A DNA stretch of 64,000 nt from Limnohabitans sp. WS1. GTDB taxonomy: Bacteria; Pseudomonadota; Gammaproteobacteria; Burkholderiales; Burkholderiaceae_C. Each line of letters starts with the position of its first letter. Position 1 is the stretch's first letter. The position numbers and the translations under genes were made by a program. The stretch covers positions 1-64,000 of the forward strand of contig NZ_NERU01000021.1 in assembly GCF_003063265.1 (NCBI RefSeq), given 5' to 3'. The notes beneath the pieces were generated by a model, which searched no databases, was not told the origin of the DNA, and worked only from the letters and a program-made list of their open reading frames with translations. Shown piece by piece: positions 43,802-51,851 of the stretch.

Positions 43802-44242
43802 ATGCTCACCCTAACCCAAACCCAATTTCAAGCCGCATTGGCGCACGGTGCCATCGAGTCGGTGGCGCTGGTGCCCCAAGGCCCCCGTTTTTGTGTGAAG
43901 TTGGTGACCCGCACAGGCGAGGCCTTGTTGGTGCAGGCGCGCAGCGCGGTGCCGCGCCTGTTTGGCACCACCGACAGTGCTTTGAAATTGCTGCACAAGC
44001 TGGGTGTGCAACGCATCGTGCTGGACCATTTGGAGGAGTGGCAGCCCGAACAAGCGGCTTTGCAAAAGCGCTCCCGGCCTGACAGGGCGCAGGCCTTGAC
44101 CCGCGCTGCCGAATACGACCGCTGGGTCGCTGCCAAAGTCAAGGCCAGCCGTGATGACCCGCGCCCTGACGTGTCGCACGAAGAATGGCAAGCCGTTCGT
44201 GCCGCCAAGCTCGCCCAACGGCAAGCCCTGCACCAGCCATGA
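43802..44242 (+). CDS. Type II antitoxin with PaaA/ParD-like C-terminus
   Basis: 146 residues from ATG 43802 (MLTLTQTQFQAALAHG). The N-terminal 75 residues form a small beta-rich domain with 'TRTGEALLVQARSAVPRLFGTTDSALKLLHKLG', and the C-terminal part 'EYDRWVAAKVKASRDDPRPDVSHEEW' resembles the toxin-wrapping tail of PaaA-type antitoxins. It is thus longer than simple ParD antitoxins and joins a probable DNA-binding or dimer domain to the toxin-neutralising tail. The stop overlaps the toxin ATG by four bases. An upstream ATG at 43763 would place the palindromic operator inside the gene, so I prefer 43802. Confidence 0.78.
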   Translation: MLTLTQTQFQAALAHGAIESVALVPQGPRFCVKLVTRTGEALLVQARSAVPRLFGTTDSALKLLHKLGVQRIVLDHLEEWQPEQAALQKRSRPDRAQALTRAAEYDRWVAAKVKASRDDPRPDVSHEEWQAVRAAKLAQRQALHQP

Positions 44243-44562
44243 GCTGTGAACATTGGCAAATCATCCGTCGTCCGGAATACCAAGCAGATCTGGACGCGAT
44301 ACAAGCCTGGGTTGCCAAAGACAACCCTCTTGCAGCGCTCGATTTGTGGCTCTGGATCGACACCCAAGTCGATGGTCTCAGCGATCCCAATTTCCCGCGC
44401 AGGGCCAGCCAGCGTGTCGCCGATGCGCATGAATTGGTGGCCCATGAAAACTACATTGTCTACTTCGATCAGGACCCGGTCCGTTGCACCGCCACTGTGC
44501 GCGCGGTGGTGCATGTGGCCCGGCAGTTTCCGGCCATTGCTTCGGGTCTTGATGCCGAGTAA
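44239..44562 (+). CDS. RelE/ParE-family toxin
   Basis: 107 residues. Features of the ParE fold: N-terminal 'IIRRPEYQADLDAIQAWVAKDNPLAALDLWLWID', a central 'LSDPNFPRRASQRVADAHELVAHENYIVYFDQ' with the Arg-rich strand, and 'TVRAVVHVARQFP' at the end in place of the more usual 'LRVLHGRRD'. ParE toxins of this type attack DNA gyrase, while RelE members cut mRNA; sequence alone does not decide. It is coupled to the antitoxin upstream (ATGA). Confidence 0.82.
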   Translation: MSCEHWQIIRRPEYQADLDAIQAWVAKDNPLAALDLWLWIDTQVDGLSDPNFPRRASQRVADAHELVAHENYIVYFDQDPVRCTATVRAVVHVARQFPAIASGLDAE

Positions 44563-44613
44563 TTTCTGAAGATGCCCATCTGGCACTGCAACCCAATTTC
44601 TGGAGACCTTCCC

Positions 44614-45849
44614 ATGTTCCCTTGCATCGACACCCTGGGCGCCGCTTCGGCCCATGAACGCGGCCAGATTTATGGCCGCGAGGCCCAAGACCGCATCCAG
44701 CACAGCGTGGTCACCTACGCCCGTTTGTTTGCCGCCTGTGGCATCGACTGGGCCAGCGCCTGCGAGCGCGCCATGCGCTTTGAGCCGGTGATTGAACAGG
44801 TCGACGCCGATCTGATGGAAGAGTTGCGCGGCATGGCCCAAGGCAGTGGCCAAAGCTTGGGCAGCCTGATGGCGCTGAACTGCCGCACCGAAATTTTGCC
44901 GCCCACGTTTTTGGCCGATGCGCCGCACCTGAAAGACGCTGCATCAGCGGCCCTGGCCGCCAACCGCGCCGCAGGCCTGCCCGACTGGCTGGAGCAAGCC
45001 GCTTGGGACAGTGCCTTGCGCGACGGCGAATGCACGGCCATGGGCGTCACCGCCGCCGCCAGCCGCACAGGCCAAGCCTGGCTCGCGCAAAACTGGGACT
45101 GGATGGGCCGCCAACGCGAAGCCCTGGTCGTGCTGCACACCCAAGGTCCCAGCGGCCAGAGCATCACCACCCTGACCGAGGCGGGCATGCTGGCCAAGAT
45201 CGGCATCAACCAATCGGGCTTTGCGCTGGGCCTGAACATCTTGCGCTCCAACCGCGACGGCACTCGCGTGGGCGTTCCGGTGCATGTGTTGCTGCGGCAT
45301 TTGCTGGACTGCCGCTCTGTGGCGCACGCCCGCGAGCGTTTGCAGGCTTTGCAGACTGATCTGGGCTTGGGCTTTGGCGCGGCCTCTAACGTGCCCTGCG
45401 CCGACGCCCAGGGCCAGGCCGCCTGCTTTGAAGTCTCGCCCGCAGGCTGGGCCGAGGTCACGCCCACCGACGGCGTGGTGGTGCACACCAACCATTTCGT
45501 GTGTGAATCTTTGTTGGCCGAACAAGCCCCCATGGGCCCGGGTTTGTCGAGCCACAACCGCTTGAGCACCGCCGGGCAACACGCGCTGCAAACGCCCATT
45601 GGGCAAGCCGAGTTGGAGCACTTTTTGCGCGACGAATCCGACGGCTTTTTGTCCATCTGCCGCAGCCCTGACCCGAGCGTGCCACCCGAAAGCCGCGTCG
45701 AAAGCGTGGCCGGCATCGTCATGCACACCCAGCCGCCCGCCATGTGGGTGGCCTGCGACGTGCCCAGTCGCGTGGCTTTCGAGGCTGTGCCTTTGGCCGC
45801 TGCGTCTCGTCAGCTCAGTGAGCGACTGGATCCGGCCACTGTTTCTTGA
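44614..45849 (+). CDS. C45-family peptidase / acyl-CoA:6-aminopenicillanate acyltransferase-like Ntn hydrolase
   Basis: 411 residues from ATG 44614, which has a GGAGA ribosome site. The probable nucleophile is Cys140 in 'DGECTAMGVTA', where the precursor would cut itself before Cys, followed by 'WLAQNWDW' and 'LTEAGMLAKIGINQSGFALGLN', the pattern of the isopenicillin N acyltransferase/C45 family. Members hydrolyse or transfer small amide-linked acyl groups. The pro-part before Cys140 is longer than in the fungal enzyme. Its 3' end overlaps the convergent hydrolase gene by 35 bases. Confidence 0.82.
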   Translation: MFPCIDTLGAASAHERGQIYGREAQDRIQHSVVTYARLFAACGIDWASACERAMRFEPVIEQVDADLMEELRGMAQGSGQSLGSLMALNCRTEILPPTFLADAPHLKDAASAALAANRAAGLPDWLEQAAWDSALRDGECTAMGVTAAASRTGQAWLAQNWDWMGRQREALVVLHTQGPSGQSITTLTEAGMLAKIGINQSGFALGLNILRSNRDGTRVGVPVHVLLRHLLDCRSVAHARERLQALQTDLGLGFGAASNVPCADAQGQAACFEVSPAGWAEVTPTDGVVVHTNHFVCESLLAEQAPMGPGLSSHNRLSTAGQHALQTPIGQAELEHFLRDESDGFLSICRSPDPSVPPESRVESVAGIVMHTQPPAMWVACDVPSRVAFEAVPLAAASRQLSERLDPATVS

Positions 45850-46693
45850 GCAACTCCAGTACATCCTGCCAGGCCTGCGGGCCGGTCACGGGGTTGCGCC
45901 CAGCGTGAACACCCATGCTCGGGTGTTGGCCATTGGGCACACGGGGCAAGTGTTGGACTTGTCCCACCGGGTTGTCAAAGCCGTGGTGGCTGTCCGGGTA
46001 CAGCTTGAAGCTCATGCTTGCTTTCTCGGCCAAAGCCACACAGGGCTCGGCAGGGGTCCAATCGTCCAAGGCTCCAAGCAGCATGTGCACGGGCCAAGTC
46101 GGCTGATAGGCACGCCGCAGTGCATCGGCGCAGCCCGGATAAAAGGCCAAAGCGATGTCTGGCGTCACGCTGGACGGAGGGAGTTTTTGTGTGCTGTCTG
46201 AACTGGCCAGCACGGCACTCCCACCATGGGACCAACCCAGCAAGGCAACCCGTTGGTGATTTGTCCAGGTTTGTTGGGCAAGCCAAGCCAAGGTGGTGTG
46301 CACGTCATTGCGCCGATGGCTCTGCCGCACCTGGCGTGATGCCATGCGCTGTTCGCACAAACTGATTTCTTGTCGGGGTGTGAGGCTGTCGGGCCAAACC
46401 ACGCTGTAGCCTTGCGCCAGCAGCAAATCGGTCATGCCTTGATGGCGAGCACTGAGCTGGCCTTTGCGCGAACCGATCGTGGCGTAAATGCCGCCGCACC
46501 CATGCAGTGCGATCACCACTGGGCGCTGTGTGTCATGTGTTTTTTGAGGAGGGTGAAACACCCAAACTTTCAGAGCCAAACCGTCGGCACCCGGCAGAAG
46601 TTCCGGCACAGGCTGGCCGTAGGCCGAAACCCCGAGTCCCAAACTCAAGCACAGCCAAAGACGCCAGCGGCGCAGGTACTCAAGAGCGGGCAC
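45815..46693 (-). CDS. Secreted alpha/beta hydrolase (dienelactone hydrolase-like)
   Basis: 292 residues with a signal peptide (LWLCLSLGLGVSAYGQ). Alpha/beta hydrolase triad candidates: the serine in 'ALLGWSHGGSAV', an aspartate in 'LLGALDDWTPAEPC', and the histidine in 'YPDSHHGFDNP'. An oxyanion-type 'IALHGCGGIYA' comes first. The shape matches dienelactone hydrolase-like esterases; the substrate is unknown. Last gene of a minus-strand three-gene operon; its first 14 bases overlap the end of the small unknown gene. Confidence 0.82.
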   Translation of the reverse strand: MPALEYLRRWRLWLCLSLGLGVSAYGQPVPELLPGADGLALKVWVFHPPQKTHDTQRPVVIALHGCGGIYATIGSRKGQLSARHQGMTDLLLAQGYSVVWPDSLTPRQEISLCEQRMASRQVRQSHRRNDVHTTLAWLAQQTWTNHQRVALLGWSHGGSAVLASSDSTQKLPPSSVTPDIALAFYPGCADALRRAYQPTWPVHMLLGALDDWTPAEPCVALAEKASMSFKLYPDSHHGFDNPVGQVQHLPRVPNGQHPSMGVHAGRNPVTGPQAWQDVLELLKKQWPDPVAH

Positions 46694-47078
46694 GGCCGTT
46701 TGCGCTTTCAGTCAGGTGCCGCACGGCGTCAGACACCCGCATGCCCAGCTGCAGGCCCTGCGCCAGCGCCAGAGCGTTCAGGCCGTTGACCACGCCGTTG
46801 TCCAGCCCGTCTTGTGCCTCGCCAATGCGGGCCGAAGTGTGCGCATACAAAATGGCCAGCACACCCACGGCCTGTAACTCGCGCAGCGCCACGCGGCCCG
46901 CATCGTCTTTGCCACCACCTGCATCGTTGAAAGCCACCGCAAAAGGTTTGTGGGTTTGTGCTGTGACGAAATGCGAGGCCGACAAGCCCCCGTGCGAGCC
47001 GGACACGATCACCGTTCCCGCATGCGTGGCGTTGACCAGCGCAATCGAGTCCAGCAAAACCAGTGCGCGTTGGGTCAT
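46680..47078 (-). CDS. Conserved-looking hypothetical protein
   Basis: 132 residues. No named family is recognised. It has a regular alpha/beta pattern with glycine-rich turns: 'GTVIVSGSHGGLSASHFV', 'AFNDAGGGKDDAGRVALRELQAVGV' and 'TSARIGEAQDGLDNGVVNGLN'. The alternation of strands and conserved-type Ser/His/Asp residues suggests a small ligand-binding or enzyme domain. It is locked between the transglutaminase-like gene (four-base overlap) and the hydrolase gene (14-base overlap), so all three are translated together and probably share a task. Confidence 0.7.
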   Translation of the reverse strand: MTQRALVLLDSIALVNATHAGTVIVSGSHGGLSASHFVTAQTHKPFAVAFNDAGGGKDDAGRVALRELQAVGVLAILYAHTSARIGEAQDGLDNGVVNGLNALALAQGLQLGMRVSDAVRHLTESANGRARS

Positions 47079-47761
47079 CGCGTTTCTCTGGCCACATCCT
47101 GCTCGAAGCTGGCTTCCTTCAAGGGGGCTTTTTCGGCCATCCAGCCTCGGTAAACGGTTTGGAAGTCGACCACGATCTGCGCCAGCGGCATGTCGTCAAA
47201 GGTGCCGCGTTGGTTCACGTACTCCATGTGCCGGTTGCCTGATTTGTCGAACGGGTGGTAAATCGAGTCGTTTCGCCCATCAAACTCCAGCGGCAGCAGG
47301 CCGAATTTGTCGCACAGCTCGATGTTGAAGGCCGGTGTGGCCTTGACCCATTGGCCGTCCAGCCAGATGTCGGCATAGCCGTGCCAGATGAACACATCGG
47401 TCTGCATGGTCTGGCGCAAGCGCTCGGTGCTCATGTGGTTGCGCACATCGGCATAACCCAGGCGGGCGTGCAGGCCCGCTGCCCGGCAGGCTGCGGCCAT
47501 CAGCGCCGCTTTGGGCACACACCAGCCCGAGCTTTGGGCGATGACCGAGCTGGCCCGCATGCCTTGGGGCGACAGGTCGATGCGGTACGGGTCGTAGCGA
47601 AAGCGGTCGCGCACCGCCAGGTACAGCGCCACCGCGCGTTCGCGGTCGGTAGCGCCTTGCGCGTGCTGGCGCGCCAAGGCGATCACATCGGGGTGGTCGC
47701 TGTCGATCAAGGCCGTGGCGGCCAGGGTGGCGGGGGAGGGCAGGTCGGTCATGCGGTTCAC
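47075..47761 (-). CDS. Transglutaminase-like domain protein
   Basis: 228 residues. The transglutaminase/protease core is visible: catalytic Cys in 'SSGWCVPKAALMAAACRAAGLHARLGY', His in 'FIWHGYADIWLDGQWVKATPAF' and the Asp of the same strand. No signal peptide, so cytosolic. Members of this short bacterial group probably act as peptidases or amidases rather than cross-linkers. First gene of the minus-strand operon, divergent from the metallo-hydrolase at 47849 with an 87-bp gap. Confidence 0.82.
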   Translation of the reverse strand: MNRMTDLPSPATLAATALIDSDHPDVIALARQHAQGATDRERAVALYLAVRDRFRYDPYRIDLSPQGMRASSVIAQSSGWCVPKAALMAAACRAAGLHARLGYADVRNHMSTERLRQTMQTDVFIWHGYADIWLDGQWVKATPAFNIELCDKFGLLPLEFDGRNDSIYHPFDKSGNRHMEYVNQRGTFDDMPLAQIVVDFQTVYRGWMAEKAPLKEASFEQDVARETR

Positions 47762-47848
47762 TGTAGCGCGCGCGGCAGCATTGGGGTGTCACGCTGGCTA
47801 TAGTGGCCTGTCGCGCCCTGGATGGGGCGCAGTTCAGGAAAGGCAACC

Positions 47849-48742
47849 ATGACCTCGGTGTTGAATTTTGGTGCGGTCCGTGTGCACCTGGGTGAAAAGT
47901 CGGGCAAGTACCCCGACGGCAACCAGCTCATTGTGCAGGGGGCCGACATGCGCGTGGCCTTTGACACGCCCGAGGTGGCCAACCGCATCGGCCCCGAGCT
48001 GGACACGGTGGACCTGGTCATCCTGGGCCATGTGCACGAAGACCACATGGCCGGGCTGCACCGCCTGCCGCATGCCCGTGTGCAGGTGCACGAGGCCGAC
48101 CTGGCCGCCGCCCAGTCGTGGGATGGCTTGTGCCAACACTACGGTTACCCCGCCGAGGTGCTGGACGCCATGCACGCCATCGTGCAAAAGGACTTCCATT
48201 ACCAGCCCCGGCCCGACGCCACGGCTTACAGCGACGGCGCGGTCTGGGACCTGGGCGGCGGCGTGCGCGTGCGGGCGCACCACTTGCCAGGCCACACCGC
48301 AGGCCACTGCGCCTTGGTGGTCGAAAGCGAAGGCCTGGCCTTCATTGGCGACATCGACCTGAGCGGTTTTGGCCCTTATTACGGCGACGCCACCTCCAGC
48401 CTGAGCGACTTTCGGCAGACCCTTAAAAAAGTCGCCGAGCTGGACGCCCGCATCTGGGCCACCTCGCACCACAAAGCGGTGGTGACCGACCGGGCGCAAT
48501 TTGCAGCCGACCTGGCCCGCTTTGCCAGCAAGATCGACGAGCGCAGCGAGCAGCTGCTGGGCTATTTGCAGACTCCGCACAGCCTGGACGAGCTGGTGGA
48601 CCGCCGCCTGCTGTATCCCCAAGGCTACGACGTGCCCTTTGTGCCCTGTGCCGAGCGCAACACCATTGGCATGCATCTGGATGAACTGCTGGCGCAGGGG
48701 CAAATTGCCCGTCAAGGCGACGGTCGTTATGTGGCCCTGTGA
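47849..48742 (+). CDS. MBL-fold metallo-hydrolase
   Basis: 297 residues from ATG 47849, which has an AGGAAAGG ribosome site. The metallo-beta-lactamase motif HxHxDH is present as His61, His63, Asp65, His66 in 'LGHVHEDHMAG'. The third and fourth metal sites are 'LPGHTAGHCAL' and 'FIGDIDLSG', with 'ATSHHKAV' later. A C-terminal helical part of about 80 residues follows the core (ERSEQLLGYLQTPHSLDELVDRRLL), as in LACTB2-like enzymes. The substrate is not known. Confidence 0.88.
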   Translation: MTSVLNFGAVRVHLGEKSGKYPDGNQLIVQGADMRVAFDTPEVANRIGPELDTVDLVILGHVHEDHMAGLHRLPHARVQVHEADLAAAQSWDGLCQHYGYPAEVLDAMHAIVQKDFHYQPRPDATAYSDGAVWDLGGGVRVRAHHLPGHTAGHCALVVESEGLAFIGDIDLSGFGPYYGDATSSLSDFRQTLKKVAELDARIWATSHHKAVVTDRAQFAADLARFASKIDERSEQLLGYLQTPHSLDELVDRRLLYPQGYDVPFVPCAERNTIGMHLDELLAQGQIARQGDGRYVAL

Positions 48743-48859
48743 GTCCACCCGCAGTCACGGCGATGTGGCCTGGGTCTGCGAGGCTTTTTGCAGCGCTGAT
48801 GCAGCACGCGCTTGACCCGTCAGCATCGGTCTATTTCACTTTTCATCAGGAGACACCCC

Positions 48860-49675
48860 ATGACCCCCGAACAACTCTTGCAGCACCACGACCAAGCCCG
48901 TTTGTGGGGCCAGGCCCCCGGCGTGGTGGGCGGCCCTGACACGGCAGCGGCCTACCAACAAGCCTTGGCTGTGCGCCAGTTGCGCCAGCAGCGCGGCGAA
49001 GTGGCCAAGGGCTACAAAATTGGCTTCACCAACCGCACCCTGTGGCAGCGCTACGAGGTGTTTGGCCCCATGTGGGGCACGGTCTGGGACACAGGTCTGG
49101 GCTTTGCCGAGCCCACGGCAACAGGGACGGCCGAAGGCAGCATCGACCTGACCCCCACCTGCCAGCCCCGGCTGGAGCCTGAAATTGTCTTCTGCATGAA
49201 GGCCACGCCCCCAGCCAACGCCAGCCTGCAGCAATTGTTTGAAGCCATCGACTGGCTGGCCCCCGGTTTTGAAGTCGTGCAGTCGCACTGCCTGGACTGG
49301 AAGTTCACCGCCACCGACACCATGGCCGACAGCGGCTTGCACGCCCGCCTGCTGGTGGGTCAGCGCCTGCCTGTTGAGCACTTGGCCGCCGATGCACAGG
49401 CTTTGCACACCCTGCTGGCGCAGGCCCGCGTCACGCTGTTCAAAAATGGCCAGGCGGTGGAGCAGGGCAGCGGCACCAACGTGCTCGACAGCCCGCTCAA
49501 CGCCTTGCACCACTTCTTGAAAGAACTGCGCCAATGCCCCGGCGCGGTCGATCTGCAAGCGGGCGATGTGATCACCACCGGCACCTGGACCGACGCCTGG
49601 CCGCTGCAAGTGGGCGAAAACTGGCGCGCCGAGTTTTCTGCGCCGCTGGGCAGCCTGAGCGCCCGCATGCGCTGA
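48860..49675 (+). CDS. 2-keto-4-pentenoate hydratase-like protein (FAH superfamily)
   Basis: 271 residues from ATG 48860 behind an AGGAGA ribosome site. The MhpD/XylJ-type hydratase pattern is seen: 'GYKIGFTNRTLWQRYEVFGPMWGTV', 'PRLEPEIVFCM' with metal-binding Glu residues, and 'LQAGDVITTGTWTDAWPLQVGENW'. Such enzymes add water to 2-hydroxypentadienoate-type products of aromatic meta-cleavage, which would fit the hydroxylases of the catabolic island 10 kb away, but the genes are not linked in one operon. Confidence 0.82.
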   Translation: MTPEQLLQHHDQARLWGQAPGVVGGPDTAAAYQQALAVRQLRQQRGEVAKGYKIGFTNRTLWQRYEVFGPMWGTVWDTGLGFAEPTATGTAEGSIDLTPTCQPRLEPEIVFCMKATPPANASLQQLFEAIDWLAPGFEVVQSHCLDWKFTATDTMADSGLHARLLVGQRLPVEHLAADAQALHTLLAQARVTLFKNGQAVEQGSGTNVLDSPLNALHHFLKELRQCPGAVDLQAGDVITTGTWTDAWPLQVGENWRAEFSAPLGSLSARMR

Positions 49676-49791
49676 TGGCTGGCATGGTTCGACTCAGCAA
49701 GTGCCGACCTGCAGTGCAATGCCTTTGATATGCCGTAGGTCGGCGGCTTCAGCCCCGACATGGGGCCTGCGCCAAACCTATTGCTTTGGAG

Positions 49792-49815
49792 TCCCCCTGC
49801 GAGGGGGTGATTTTT
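49792..49815 (+). terminator. Possible terminator
   Basis: CCCCC-TGCGA-GGGGG is followed three bases later by TTTTT, about 120 bases after the hydratase stop codon. Confidence 0.45.
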
Positions 49816-49840
49816 GTATTCGATCGAATGCTTTTCAACC

Positions 49841-49952
49841 ATGTACCAAGTAAAGACCACACAAGACTTTGATGCTTGGCGGTGGCGACAAGTCCACTCA
49901 AGCGGTTGACATTGCCGCGTCTATTCAGTTGGCCCGTTTGTTCAAGGAATGA
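49841..49952 (+). pseudogene. HigB/RelE-type toxin gene with internal deletion
   Basis: ATG 49841 opens MYQVKTTQDFDAW, the normal start of a toxin of the addiction-module killer family. Straight after, in a different frame (from 49878), comes GGDKSTQAVDIAASIQLARLFKE and a stop at 49950-49952, which is the normal end of the same family. The middle, about 60-65 residues, is missing. The join lies near 49878-49880 and shifts the frame. The intact antitoxin gene starts four bases after the remnant, as in a complete pair. Confidence 0.8.
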
Positions 49953-49955
49953 ACC

Positions 49956-50246
49956 ATGAAACCCGATACCCGACCCTTCGACATCACCGAGATGCTGCAA
50001 GACGATGAAAGCATTGTTGAGTACCTGACTTTGGTGATGGAAGATGGTGATCCTGCATTGTTGGCCGCCACTTTGGGTGATATTGCCCGTGCCCGTGGCA
50101 TGACACAGATCGCGAAAGACGCAGGCATCGGCCGCGAGGCTTTGTACAAAGCGCTGTGTCCGGACGCCAGCCCTCGGTTTGATACCGTCGCCCGCGTGTG
50201 CAAGGCCCTGGGCGTGAAGTTGGTGGCGCAGCCGGTAGCGGGGTAA
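49956..50246 (+). CDS. HigA-type addiction module antitoxin, toxin lost
   Basis: 96 residues, MKPDTRPFDITEMLQDDESIVEYL. It has a helix-turn-helix of the family (GMTQIAKDAGIGREALYKALCPDASPRFDTVARVCKALG) and the N-terminal 'LGDIARARG' helix. It belongs to the putative addiction module antidote group. It is intact, but the toxin gene upstream is gutted, so it now stands alone and could still act as a repressor. A second, truncated copy of this gene lies at 55737-55916. Confidence 0.85.
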   Translation: MKPDTRPFDITEMLQDDESIVEYLTLVMEDGDPALLAATLGDIARARGMTQIAKDAGIGREALYKALCPDASPRFDTVARVCKALGVKLVAQPVAG

Positions 50247-50324
50247 ATCCATCCTGTCGGCTGGCCCCACAGCCGCAGAGCCCCCGCAGGGCCTTGCGTG
50301 CCCGACATCACAGGGCATAAAAAA

Positions 50325-50352
50325 ACGCCCCGGGCTGCAAAGCCCGGGGCGT
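50325..50352 (-). terminator. Strong 12-bp stem with GCAA tetraloop, T-run on minus strand
   Basis: ACGCCCCGGGCT pairs perfectly with AGCCCGGGGCGT around a GCAA loop. The run of A before the stem is a run of U in a minus-strand transcript, so it ends leftward transcription. There is no T-run on the plus side. No minus-strand gene ends here, which is odd for such a strong signal. Confidence 0.7.
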
Positions 50353-50401
50353 GAATCAACAAAAATGTCAGACAACGGCAAGAAGCATGACGAGGTCAGT
50401 A

Positions 50402-50421
50402 TACTGTAAATATAAACAGTA
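50402..50421. promoter_or_regulatory. LexA (SOS) box before umuD
   Basis: TACTGT-AAATATAA-ACAGTA has the LexA form CTG-N10-CAG with an AT-rich centre, almost the E. coli consensus. It lies 35 bases before the umuD start codon, so umuD and cho should be induced by DNA damage. Confidence 0.9.
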
Positions 50422-50455
50422 TTTGAGTGAATCACGCCATTGCCAGACCCTGACC

Positions 50456-50887
50456 ATGCACGCCCCCGACACCCCCCAAGCCTTACCCCCCGGACACTGG
50501 TGGGTTCAGGCCTTGCCCGCCAGCATTGCGGCGGGATTTCCTTCGCCCGCCGAAGACCATCAGGTCGAGTGCATCGACCTGATGCAGCAGTTGGTCAGAC
50601 ACCCTCAGGCCACCTTCTACATCCGCGTGCGCGGCGAGAGCATGCGCGATGCGGGCATTTTGGATGGCTCGGTGGTGCTGGTGGACCGCGCCATTGAGCC
50701 TGCCGATGGGCACATCGTGCTGGCCGTGATTGACGGTGATTTCACCTGCAAAACCCTGCGCTTGCTCGGTACGGGTTTGCGTTTGCAAGCATCCCACCCC
50801 GATTACCCCGACATCGTGCCCAAAGAAGGCCAAAGCGTGGACATCTGGGGCGTGGTGATCGCTACCATTCACCAACACCCCACTTGA
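50456..50887 (+). CDS. umuD: UmuD-like S24 autoprotease, polymerase V accessory subunit
   Basis: 143 residues. After RecA contact UmuD cuts itself and the product joins UmuC as DNA polymerase V. The cleavage site is Ala26-Gly27 in 'SIAAGFPSPAEDH' (E. coli has Cys-Gly at the same place). The Ser/Lys pair is Ser62 in 'RGESMRDAGI' and Lys99 in 'DFTCKTL'. ATG 50456 is chosen because it gives normal UmuD length and leaves the LexA box outside the gene. umuC does not follow; cho does, 20 bases on, and only a 3' fragment of umuC is seen 5 kb away. Confidence 0.92.
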   Translation: MHAPDTPQALPPGHWWVQALPASIAAGFPSPAEDHQVECIDLMQQLVRHPQATFYIRVRGESMRDAGILDGSVVLVDRAIEPADGHIVLAVIDGDFTCKTLRLLGTGLRLQASHPDYPDIVPKEGQSVDIWGVVIATIHQHPT

Positions 50888-50907
50888 CATGATTTCCTCT
50901 GTTTGAC

Positions 50908-51783
50908 ATGGCCACCATTTCCCCCCGCCACCGCCGCGACGACTTTGAAGAAAGCCGGGTCTACGAATACCCGCAGCACCTGCGCGAAGCCATCGAAGAC
51001 GCACCCACTGGGGCGGGCGTCTACACCTTCCATGGCCAAGAGGGCGACTTGCCGCTGTACATCGGCAAAAGCATCAACATCCGCTCGCGACTGCTGTCGC
51101 ACCTGCGCACGCCCGACGAGGCCCGCATGCTGCGCCAAACCCAACGCATCAGCCACATCCGCACGGCCGGCGAGATCGGCGCGTTGCTGCTGGAGGCGCA
51201 AATGATCAAGGCCCAGCACCCCCTGTTCAACCAAAAACTGCGTCGCAACCAACAGCTGTGCAGCTTGCAACTGACGGGCGAGGTGCCGCAAGTGGTCTAC
51301 GCCCGTGACATCGACTTTGCCCGCCAGCCCGAGCTGTATGGCCTTTACGCCAGCCGCCATGCGGCGCTGGATGCGCTGCGCGCCATCGCCGACCAAAACA
51401 AGCTGTGCTACGGCCCGCTGGGCCTGGAAAAACTGCCGCCCGGCAAAGCCTGCTTCAGGGCTGCCATTCGCCAATGCGCCGGTGTGTGCCGGGGCGACGA
51501 AACCCCAGAGGCCCACCGCGAACGCCTGTTCAGCAGCTTGCTGGCGCTGCGCGTGGAATGCTGGCCTTACCCGGGCGCGGTGGGTTTGGTGGAACGCGAT
51601 GCCGAACTCACGCAAATCCACGTCGTCAAGCACTGGTGCTATTTGGGCAGCGCCCCCACCCCCGAAGCGGCCCGCCAACTGGGCCAAACGGCCAGCCAAG
51701 TAGCCGCTAACTTTGACGCCGATGGCTACAAGATTTTGTGCCGCCCGGTGCTCACGGGGAGTGTGGAGATTGTGTTGTTGTGA
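50908..51783 (+). CDS. cho: Excinuclease Cho (UvrC N-terminal homologue)
   Basis: 291 residues, like E. coli Cho (295). The GIY-YIG nuclease domain is near the N-terminus: 'GAGVYTFHGQEGDLPLYIGKSINIRSRLLSHL', followed by 'GEIGALLLEAQMIKAQHPLFNQKLRR'. Cho makes the 3' incision in nucleotide excision repair at damage UvrC handles poorly. It is the second gene of the LexA-controlled umuD operon, taking the place umuC normally has. Confidence 0.88.
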   Translation: MATISPRHRRDDFEESRVYEYPQHLREAIEDAPTGAGVYTFHGQEGDLPLYIGKSINIRSRLLSHLRTPDEARMLRQTQRISHIRTAGEIGALLLEAQMIKAQHPLFNQKLRRNQQLCSLQLTGEVPQVVYARDIDFARQPELYGLYASRHAALDALRAIADQNKLCYGPLGLEKLPPGKACFRAAIRQCAGVCRGDETPEAHRERLFSSLLALRVECWPYPGAVGLVERDAELTQIHVVKHWCYLGSAPTPEAARQLGQTASQVAANFDADGYKILCRPVLTGSVEIVLL

Positions 51784-51851
51784 GCCCGCACGACACGTCA
51801 GCCCATTCGGTTGAAGCCCCACCCTACTCAACGCAACCCGACCCCATCATC

